A DNA stretch of 64,000 nucleotides from Archaeoglobaceae archaeon (lineage in GTDB: Archaea > Halobacteriota > Archaeoglobi > Archaeoglobales > Archaeoglobaceae). How positions within the stretch are numbered: position 1 is the first letter of the stretch; each line of letters starts with the position of its first letter. This document shows, piece after piece, positions 58,156 to 64,000 of the stretch. Where the stretch lies: contig JAMOPJ010000045.1 of NCBI GenBank assembly GCA_027064525.1, positions 1 through 64,000 on the forward strand, read 5' to 3'. The position numbers and the translations under genes are program-made. The notes beneath the pieces are model-generated. The model worked only from the letters and a program-made list of their open reading frames with translations. It made no database searches and was not told the DNA's origin.

Positions 58156-58455
58156 CTACCTATTCTTCAAAATAAATCTCTTAAATCCCAACGAAGTCAG
58201 TGCAACGATCCAATCTTCAACGATATCTTCGAAACCTTCTTTTATCCAACATTGGCTTTTGGATAAAATAGCTACATCTTCCCCTTCAAAATTAAACGTG
58301 AGCATTTCTTCCTTTCTCATTATTCGAATCTCGAAGGGAGGATCAAATATCGTAATCGTATCGTCCTGACAAATGGCCTTGTCATCGAGAATTTTCTTTA
58401 AAACATCAAATAAATTTATTATCTTCGCAACACCTTTGCAGATTCGCTCTGACAT
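58156..58455 (-). CDS. Small hypothetical protein
   Basis: This 99-residue protein begins MSERICKGVAKIINLFDVL and contains ITIFDPPFEIRIMRKEEMLTFNFEGEDVAIL and WIKEGFEDIVEDWIVALTSLGF. It looks like a complete small alpha/beta protein, not recognised. It has no close co-directional neighbour. The 200 bases to its right edge of the IS remnant (57956-58155) hold only a possible degraded minus-strand coding trace (RRASIAVHHLANIKQAGDLM) with no usable frame. Confidence 0.5.
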   Translation of the reverse strand: MSERICKGVAKIINLFDVLKKILDDKAICQDDTITIFDPPFEIRIMRKEEMLTFNFEGEDVAILSKSQCWIKEGFEDIVEDWIVALTSLGFKRFILKNR

Positions 58456-58567
58456 TCAACGTCTAAGCAACAGAGCTGTTAAGATACTTTTCGAACCGTA
58501 AAATTATAAATATAGGTAAATACGTTATGGCAAAGTATTAATACGTTCGGGATTACCCACTATAATA

Positions 58568-59011
58568 ATGGAGTTGATAGCGGAGGTATTCGGTGTATTC
58601 GCCGCACCGAGCGTATTCGGACTTTCTCCCGTTGTCGTTCTCAGAGCTGAGGATGGAAGACTTCTTCCCATCTATATCGGAATAGCAGAGGCGATGGCAA
58701 TCCATTCTGCCCTAAAGAATCAGGTTCCTCCAAGACCGATGACTCACGATCTTTTGGTCGATATTATCGGAAAGTTGAACGCAAGGGTTGAGAAGATCGT
58801 TATAGACGACCTCGTTGACAATACATTCTACGCGAGGATAGTTCTGAAGCAGAACGACCACGAGATCGAGGTGGATGCGAGACCGAGCGACAGCATAGCC
58901 ATAGCTGTCAGATTGGCCTGTCCGATCTATATTGAGGAGAAGGTGCTCGATGAAGCAGGACAGCTCGATGAGCTACCGGAAGACTACGTCGAATTCGATG
59001 AGGTGTTTTAG
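58568..59011 (+). CDS. Bifunctional nuclease (BFN/DUF151) domain protein
   Basis: This 147-residue protein has the BFN domain: SVFGLSPVVVLRAEDGRLLPIYIGIAEAMAIHSAL, RPMTHDLLVDIIGKLNARVEKIVIDDL and DARPSDSIAIAVRLACPIYIEEKVLDEAG. Plant and bacterial relatives show RNase and DNase activity; the archaeal role is unproven. It stands 36 bases before a Cys-cluster protein gene. Confidence 0.92.
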   Translation: MELIAEVFGVFAAPSVFGLSPVVVLRAEDGRLLPIYIGIAEAMAIHSALKNQVPPRPMTHDLLVDIIGKLNARVEKIVIDDLVDNTFYARIVLKQNDHEIEVDARPSDSIAIAVRLACPIYIEEKVLDEAGQLDELPEDYVEFDEVF

Positions 59012-59047
59012 CGATAAAGGCTTATGTAGCCTTGAATATATAATCAT

Positions 59048-59563
59048 ATGCTCGTCCCGTGGAGGAAAGTCCACTCTTGGCACTGTGTTGCCTGTGGGAG
59101 ATGCTGCAAGGAGTATAGAGTTCCACTGAGGTTTTACGAATATCTTAGGCTTAGGGGGACGGGCTTCGTTGAGGAAAGGTTTGGAAAATTCTATATAAGG
59201 AAGATCGGGAACATCTGCCCGTTCCAGCACGGAAACCTTTGCGTTCTGCAAGGTGAGCTAAAGCCCACAGCTTGCAAGCTCTATCCCTTCAACATCCAAA
59301 AGAGGGGGGACGAGCTCGCCGAATTCGAGTATGAAGGCGAAACATTCTACGTGTATGTTGATATCTCGACTTGTCCAAATGTAGTTTTGGGAAAGCCCAG
59401 TTTCATTATGAGAAAGCTCGTTGAGGAGGCCGTTCAGATACATTTGGGCGAGAAGAAAAGTATGGACTACATCACTGCAAATTTATATAGCTACAGGACA
59501 AGCTTGAAATATGAAAGTTCTGCTCAGCAGAAAAGACACTATAAGACTTCTGATCTTAGCTGA
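59048..59563 (+). CDS. YkgJ-family cysteine cluster protein
   Basis: This 171-residue protein has the CxxCGRCC motif (WHCVACGRCCKEYRV), NICPFQHGNLCVLQGELKPTACKLYPF and a later STCPNV. These Cys groups likely bind an Fe-S cluster or zinc. The last ~18 residues overlap the following regulator gene by 53 bases, more than usual; the overlap tail (SSAQQKRHYKTSDLS) looks poorly conserved. Confidence 0.87.
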   Translation: MLVPWRKVHSWHCVACGRCCKEYRVPLRFYEYLRLRGTGFVEERFGKFYIRKIGNICPFQHGNLCVLQGELKPTACKLYPFNIQKRGDELAEFEYEGETFYVYVDISTCPNVVLGKPSFIMRKLVEEAVQIHLGEKKSMDYITANLYSYRTSLKYESSAQQKRHYKTSDLS

Positions 59564-60266
59564 GCTCATCACGAATAAGAACTGCAATCAAAGGGATATA
59601 GCAGCAAAGCTCAACCTAACACCTCAAGCGATCTCAGAATACTTCAAAGATCTGACATCTGAAGGTTTCGTAAGGACAGTTCAGAAGGGCTATTACGAGG
59701 TCACAGAAAAAGGTCTGGATTGGTTGATCAAAAATCTCTTCGATCTTCACGTCTTTTCCGAAGAACTGCTCAAGCGTATTTACTCTCGATCGCTGATCGC
59801 AATAGCTGTTGGTGATATCAGGAAAGGAGACGAAGTCACATACTGGTTCGAAAGGGGGCTAATATACTGCAAGAGAAACGGAAAGCCCAACTCCATAGCG
59901 CTGACATCTGCAAGGGATGGGGAGGAGGTTCTCATAAAACCGAAGGACGAATTCAAGCCTCCTGAGAGGGGAAAAGTAACTGTTTTCAAGGTTCCAGACG
60001 TTTGCGAGGGAGGTAGCAGGTCGGTAAATCTTGATGCGCTTAAGAGAACTGTAGAGGGTGCGGATATCGTGGTCGCGTTGGGCGTTGAGGCTTTGATAGC
60101 GTGCAGAAAGATAGGGATAGAGCCGGTTTTTTTCGGTGCGAGGGATGTCTGCGTTGAGTCCGCCCATCATGGCTGCAATGTCGTTGTGGTCTGCACTGAA
60201 AGTCTGATAAACGATCTTCTCAGAAGGTTGGTTGAAGAGAACATAGCGTTCGACGTTAAGAACTGA
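59511..60266 (+). CDS. Winged-helix regulator with C-terminal sensor domain (COG1497 type)
   Basis: This 251-residue archaeal regulator has an N-terminal MarR-like winged helix (LAELITNKNCNQRDIAAKLNLTPQAISEYFKDLTSEGF) and a domain from about residue 90 (IAIAVGDIRKGDEVTYWFERGLIYC, VVALGVEALIACRKIGIEPVFFGARDVCVESAHHGCNVVVVC) that may bind a small ligand. It overlaps the Cys-cluster gene by 53 bases and is convergent with sdhD with a 4-base gap. Confidence 0.85.
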   Translation: MKVLLSRKDTIRLLILAELITNKNCNQRDIAAKLNLTPQAISEYFKDLTSEGFVRTVQKGYYEVTEKGLDWLIKNLFDLHVFSEELLKRIYSRSLIAIAVGDIRKGDEVTYWFERGLIYCKRNGKPNSIALTSARDGEEVLIKPKDEFKPPERGKVTVFKVPDVCEGGSRSVNLDALKRTVEGADIVVALGVEALIACRKIGIEPVFFGARDVCVESAHHGCNVVVVCTESLINDLLRRLVEENIAFDVKN

Positions 60267-60270
60267 CTAT

Positions 60271-60567
60271 TTAGATAGAAAAAAGCAGAAAAAGACCATA
60301 TGCTGTCGCTAAAACCATGGCAACGTAAAACAGGTTGCTTAGACTCTTCTTTCCCAATTCGATCGTGATTATCTTGAGCCCGTTAAAGGCATGGAACACA
60401 ACGACCAAAACCAAAACGGCATAGAAAGCTTTGAGCTCGTGAAATCTCGCAACAACTTCGTTCAGCTGAAGAGAGCCAAAAATGTGTGTGATTAGGAAGT
60501 GGTAAGTCACGAGGAAAGTTAAAGCTAAACCCGTCAGGAGTTGCATGAGCCAACCCAATCCTTTCAC
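60271..60567 (-). CDS. sdhD: Succinate dehydrogenase membrane subunit D
   Basis: GTG 60567 is chosen: it overlaps the sdhC stop (GTGA) and follows GGAGGTG. The ~98-residue product has three helices (LMQLLTGLALTFLVTYHFLITH, FYAVLVLVVVFHAFNGLKIITIE, FYVAMVLATAYGLFLLF). The His in VFHAFNGLK is the probable heme or quinone-site ligand. Last gene of the sdhABCD operon. Confidence 0.87.
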   Translation of the reverse strand: MKGLGWLMQLLTGLALTFLVTYHFLITHIFGSLQLNEVVARFHELKAFYAVLVLVVVFHAFNGLKIITIELGKKSLSNLFYVAMVLATAYGLFLLFSI

Positions 60568-60887
60568 ATCACCACCTCCCATGCAACGACTACCCAAAGC
60601 ACCGCTGTAATTATAAACGTCAAATAGAGCAGAATCTTCCTATGCCTATAAAGAAAGCCGAATTCATGGATTATCAACCTGATCCCATTAACACCGTGAT
60701 ATATTCCGATCAGGAAGAGCATGAGGTCGAACGGCAGAAACTGCCTTGAGAGCGTCACCTTGATCAGGCTCGAGTATTCTCCCGTTTTGACTGTTGTTAG
60801 GAAGCCTAGGTGCATGCAGAGGTAGATCGCGAGGATAACTCCAGTTATCCTGTGCAGATAGAAGGCTATCGTGTTCAGACTCGGCAT
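60564..60887 (-). CDS. sdhC: Succinate dehydrogenase membrane subunit C
   Basis: This 107-residue three-helix protein has the cytochrome b-type motif LHRITGVILAIYLCMH and the heme-ligand region IGIYHGVNGIRLIIHE. It anchors the SdhAB head and binds heme b and quinone. It starts 1 base after the sdhB stop. Confidence 0.9.
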   Translation of the reverse strand: MPSLNTIAFYLHRITGVILAIYLCMHLGFLTTVKTGEYSSLIKVTLSRQFLPFDLMLFLIGIYHGVNGIRLIIHEFGFLYRHRKILLYLTFIITAVLWVVVAWEVVM

Positions 60888-60888
60888 A

Positions 60889-61554
60889 TCACCACCTCAT
60901 GCTGAACTTCAAAACCTCAAGTCTGAGCTTCTGAATTACTTCAGCTGGATTGAGGTCCTTTGGACAAACCTCACTGCATTCCGCAACGAAGTGGCAGTGC
61001 CATATATGATCACTCAAAATCTTCAGTCTCTCCTCTTTCCCCTCATCCCTACTGTCTTCGTTGAACCTGTAAGCGGAAACCACCGGCATAGGCCCCAAGC
61101 AGTTCTTGGCTACGGGACAAGCGGACATGCAAGCACCGCACTTTATGCAGAGGGTGTAGATGTAGTATCTCTTCAGCTGTTCTGGCGTCTGCCTTATCTC
61201 CCCTTCACTCTTCCTTATCAGATAGGGTTTGACGATCTCGTGCTTCTTGAAGAAGCCCTCGAAATCCGTTACGAGATCTCTTATGACGTTAAAGTTCTTG
61301 AGAGGTTCGATCTTCACAGGCTCTTTTAGCTTGGAAACTTGCGTTTCGCATGCGAGCCTTGGTTTTCCGTTAATTCGAACAGCACAGCTTCCACAAACAC
61401 CCATTCTGCATGACGCTCTGAAGCTGAGAGTGGGGTCGAGATTCTCCTTTATGTAATATAAGGCTTCAAGCACCGTCATTCCCCTCTTAACTGGCACATC
61501 AAATTCCTGCCAGTAGCTTCTCTCCCCGTCGAAACGCCTGATCTTGAACCTCAT
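60889..61554 (-). CDS. sdhB: Succinate dehydrogenase iron-sulfur subunit
   Basis: The ~221-residue subunit carries three Fe-S clusters: [2Fe-2S] in CRMGVCGSC and RLACET, [4Fe-4S] in CIKCGACMSACP, and [3Fe-4S] with the distal cysteines in CHFVAECSEVCPKD. ATG 61554 follows GGAGG and lies 2 bases after the sdhA stop. Confidence 0.94.
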   Translation of the reverse strand: MRFKIRRFDGERSYWQEFDVPVKRGMTVLEALYYIKENLDPTLSFRASCRMGVCGSCAVRINGKPRLACETQVSKLKEPVKIEPLKNFNVIRDLVTDFEGFFKKHEIVKPYLIRKSEGEIRQTPEQLKRYYIYTLCIKCGACMSACPVAKNCLGPMPVVSAYRFNEDSRDEGKEERLKILSDHIWHCHFVAECSEVCPKDLNPAEVIQKLRLEVLKFSMRW

Positions 61555-61556
61555 GC

Positions 61557-63248
61557 TCAATACCTCCTCTCCGTCGGCTTCCACTTCGTTATCGTGACGG
61601 GCAGATAATCCACCTTAACCCCATCCGCTGTTTTGTAAGCTAATGAATGCTTCAGCCAGTTCTCATCGTCCCTCTTCGGATAATCTAGCCTGTAATGAGC
61701 CCCCCTACTCTCTTTCCTAAGCAAAGCACATATTGCAACAACTTCAGCTAAATCGAGCATGTATCCAATTTCGAGCGTTTGAATCAGATCGGTGTTGAAT
61801 CCCCTATGTTTGTCAACTATTTCCACGTTCTTGTATCGCTCCTTCAACTCTCTGATCTTTTTTACCGCCTCCTTCATCCCCTTCTCCTCCCTGAATATCC
61901 AGAGGTTTTTATCCATAGTCTCGTTGAGTTCTCTCTTTATCGCATACGGACTCTCGTCACCGCTCCTCCCCAAAAGCTCGTCGAAGATCCTGCTCTCCTC
62001 CCTCTCGAACTCCTTCCTGCTCACAGACTTGAAATCTCTCTTGAGAACGTATTCCAAGGCTCTTTCTCCAGCAACCCTTCCAAACACCAAGCACTCAGCC
62101 GTGGAATTCGAGCCCAACCTGTTCGCACCGTGGATGCTTATGCATGCAACCTCTCCGCAGGCGAATAATCCCTTTATCGGCGTCTCACAATTGACGTTTG
62201 TGTGGATTCCACCCATCGTGTAATGGGCTACCGGCTTAACCGGAATCGGTTCTTCAACGGGATCGATTCCAGCGAATTTCATCGCAGTCTCTCTTATTAG
62301 GGGAAGTCTCTCCTCGATCTTCTCCTCACCTAGATGCGTTAGATCTAAGGCAATGTATGGGCCGTAATCTCCTTCAAGCCCCCTTCCCTCGATTATCTCC
62401 CTCCACATAGCCCTCGCAACCACATCTCTCGGAGCTAACTCCATTCTCTCCGGAGCATACTTCTTCATGAACCTCTCTCCGTTCTTGTTGAGCAGATATC
62501 CCCCTTCACCTCTGCAAGCTTCCGTCATAAGGATTCCCGAAGGAACTAAGCCTGTCGGATGAAACTGAAAGAACTCCATGTCCTTGAGAGGGACTCCACA
62601 TCTGTAAGCGACTGCCATTCCATCCCCAGTTACGGTGTGGCTGTATGTCGTGAATCCGTAGATCCTCCCCGCCCCTCCAGTTGCGAGTATGACCGCTTTC
62701 GCTTCGAACAGCACGAGCTCTCCCGTCTTGAGGTCTATCGCAGTGACTCCCTTGACGGTGTTATCTTCAACTATCAGATTCGTCAGAAAGAACTCGTTGA
62801 ACCTCTCGATGTTAGGGAACATCAGCATTCTCTCGTAGAGAGTGTGAACTTCGTGAAAGCCCGTTCTGTCCATAGCAAAGACCGTTCTATTGAACGAATG
62901 CCCGCCGAAAGGCCTTTGGGCTATTCTGCCGTCTGGAGTTCTGCTCCAAGGACATCCCCATGCATCCAATGTGAGAATCTCCTTTGGACACTCTCTAACG
63001 AAGAACTCGACAGCATCTTGGTCTGCCAAAAAGTCAGAGCCCTTTATCGTGTCCCATGCATGTAGATCGAAGCTGTCGTTTTCATCCAAAACCGCAGCGG
63101 TTCCTCCTTCAGCGCAGACGCTATGGCATCTGATGGGATAGGTTTTGGCGATTATTGCAATGGAAACTCTGCTATTCTTCTCCGCTATAGCTATTGCAGC
63201 ACGCATCCCAGCTAAGCCTGCTCCAACTATGACCACGTCGAACTTCAT
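61557..63248 (-). CDS. sdhA: Succinate dehydrogenase flavoprotein subunit
   Basis: This ~563-residue FAD protein begins KFDVVIVGAGLAGMRAAIAIAE. The covalent-FAD His is in RCHSVCAEGGTAAV. The active site includes FHPTGLVPSGILMTEACRGEGG, RDVVARAMW, HYTMGGIHTN and HGANRLGSNSTAE. The C-terminal domain ends RGAHYRLDYPKRDDENWLKH. ATG 63248 replaces a longer frame whose extra residues do not look like the family N-terminus. First gene of the operon. Confidence 0.94.
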   Translation of the reverse strand: MKFDVVIVGAGLAGMRAAIAIAEKNSRVSIAIIAKTYPIRCHSVCAEGGTAAVLDENDSFDLHAWDTIKGSDFLADQDAVEFFVRECPKEILTLDAWGCPWSRTPDGRIAQRPFGGHSFNRTVFAMDRTGFHEVHTLYERMLMFPNIERFNEFFLTNLIVEDNTVKGVTAIDLKTGELVLFEAKAVILATGGAGRIYGFTTYSHTVTGDGMAVAYRCGVPLKDMEFFQFHPTGLVPSGILMTEACRGEGGYLLNKNGERFMKKYAPERMELAPRDVVARAMWREIIEGRGLEGDYGPYIALDLTHLGEEKIEERLPLIRETAMKFAGIDPVEEPIPVKPVAHYTMGGIHTNVNCETPIKGLFACGEVACISIHGANRLGSNSTAECLVFGRVAGERALEYVLKRDFKSVSRKEFEREESRIFDELLGRSGDESPYAIKRELNETMDKNLWIFREEKGMKEAVKKIRELKERYKNVEIVDKHRGFNTDLIQTLEIGYMLDLAEVVAICALLRKESRGAHYRLDYPKRDDENWLKHSLAYKTADGVKVDYLPVTITKWKPTERRY

Positions 63249-63309
63249 GAGCACAGCAAAGACGTTATGAAAACTCATTAAAGTTTTTATTTAATGTTGG
63301 TATTCGTTA

Positions 63310-63852
63310 TTACTTCTTAATAATCCTGAGCTTTCCGTAACCTTCGATGATCTCAACTTCGAAGCCTTGAGCCTTGAATATGTTCTCCAAAAATATTTTG
63401 AGAAACTTCTGCTCGACATGAGTGCTCAGTATGAGCGTGTAACAACCCTCCCCATCGATCTTTATCCTGAACCAATTTCCAACCTCCATATACCTCAGGA
63501 TGTCGTAAATGTTTCTCAGACCCTTGTTCATATACTGAATACCGTGCTCGTAACCGGTTCTCTCTATTATCTTCCAAAACCTCTCACTCGCCTTTTCATT
63601 CAACTCCTCCCATATCGCAGTCCAATGTTCGATGTCCACTATTACGTGCTCTCCGTTCGCCAAGAAATCTGTATAGATCTTCGTTACATCTGGCGAGATC
63701 TTAGTAGTTGCGTTCTCGAACTCGAAGTAGAGGTTTATAGCCCTTCTAATTATTTCAGATGCGGTAGTGTTCTTCTTCTTCATCAGAATTTCGAGCATCT
63801 CCTGAGTTCTCCTATCTAAAGCTATTGATGTTCGAACGGTCTTCTTGTCCAT
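63310..63852 (-). CDS. Ribbon-helix-helix regulator with C-terminal sensor-like domain
   Basis: This 180-residue protein starts at ATG 63852 (MDKKTVRTSIALDRRTQEML). Residues 1-45 are a CopG-type ribbon-helix-helix with KKKNTTASEIIRRAINLYFE. The remaining ~130 residues contain HVIVDIEHWTAIWEELNEKASERFWKII and an alpha/beta segment ending VEIIEGYGKLRIIKK, possibly a ligand-binding part. It precedes sdhA by 61 bases on the same strand, so it may regulate the sdh operon. Confidence 0.78.
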   Translation of the reverse strand: MDKKTVRTSIALDRRTQEMLEILMKKKNTTASEIIRRAINLYFEFENATTKISPDVTKIYTDFLANGEHVIVDIEHWTAIWEELNEKASERFWKIIERTGYEHGIQYMNKGLRNIYDILRYMEVGNWFRIKIDGEGCYTLILSTHVEQKFLKIFLENIFKAQGFEVEIIEGYGKLRIIKK

Positions 63853-63964
63853 ACGATGAGTAGGCTTGAAGGATATTAACGTTATGCAATCGTAGTAGTA
63901 ATGCACACTTAGTATTTAGATTTCATAACAAACTATTTGGCGGTATGAAAGCAAAGATTCGTTA

Positions 63965-64000
63965 ATGAAAGAACTGGAGTGGCACAGATTCTACAGGGGA
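63965..64000 (+). CDS. Start of a gene cut by the window edge, possibly malic enzyme
   Basis: ATG 63965 opens a frame MKELEWHRFYRG that runs to the window end. The L-E-(W/F/Y)-H-x-F-Y pattern resembles the N-terminus of archaeal and bacterial malic enzymes as I remember them (..LEFHRFYGGKIEV..). Only twelve codons are visible, so both the gene and the family are tentative. Confidence 0.35.
   Translation, partial: MKELEWHRFYRG

Overview
The window looks like a chromosome segment of a hyperthermophilic euryarchaeon of the order Archaeoglobales (Archaeoglobus, Ferroglobus or Geoglobus type). The grounds are Sep-tRNA:Cys-tRNA synthase, a fused formaldehyde-activating enzyme/hexulose-phosphate synthase, archaeal TFE, GINS, PriS, TrmY and ABCE1, archaeosortase-type sorting tails, TATA boxes about 25 bases before start codons, and a CRISPR repeat resembling those I remember from Archaeoglobus. 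The species cannot be fixed from the sequence alone.

Layout. Bases 1-4462 are the end of an integrated virus- or plasmid-like element: seven tightly overlapping genes for a surface protein, small membrane proteins and basic coiled-coil proteins, then a tyrosine integrase. An 850-base gene-free stretch with iteron-like repeats follows, then tRNA-Gln(TTG), the likely attachment target. Bases 5.7-20.7 kb hold mostly housekeeping genes (purine permease, SepCysS, alanine dehydrogenase, LarE-like, tRNA-Thr, TFE, HAD phosphatase, glycosyltransferase, TrmH-family methylase, radical SAM) plus a decayed UPF0182 gene. A seven-repeat CRISPR array without cas genes (20.7-21.2 kb) precedes ABCE1. At 23.4-27.0 kb sits an AT-rich two-gene secreted cassette: a lipoprotein, and a caspase/legumain-like protease fused to an alpha/alpha-toroid and a PEF-CTERM tail.

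Bases 27-36 kb carry NfeD, TrmY, a biotin ECF transporter (BioY, fused double ATPase, EcfT), Fae-Hps and a biotin carboxylase. From 45.5 down to 37.0 kb runs an eight-gene minus-strand operon that begins with mannosyl-3-phosphoglycerate synthase and phosphatase and continues with a GH38 mannosidase and glycerate 2-kinase. It reads as synthesis plus turnover of the compatible solute mannosylglycerate. Bases 45.5-57.2 kb hold ArgS, a hydrogenase maturation protease, AmrS, NadM, Ogt, CobS, and the S27e-L44e-GINS-PriS cluster. After a decayed insertion sequence (57.3-58.0 kb) come a bifunctional-nuclease protein, regulators, and the sdhABCD succinate dehydrogenase operon (63.2 to 60.3 kb).

The most novel signal is a family of four 60-61 base miniature elements (23370, 36840, 36970, 48645). 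They have imperfect inverted ends and are flanked by 7-8 base direct repeats, two of them perfect 8-mers. One has inserted directly behind the start codon of a membrane-protein gene, and removing it with one copy of the duplication restores a complete reading frame. I found no transposase for this family in the window.
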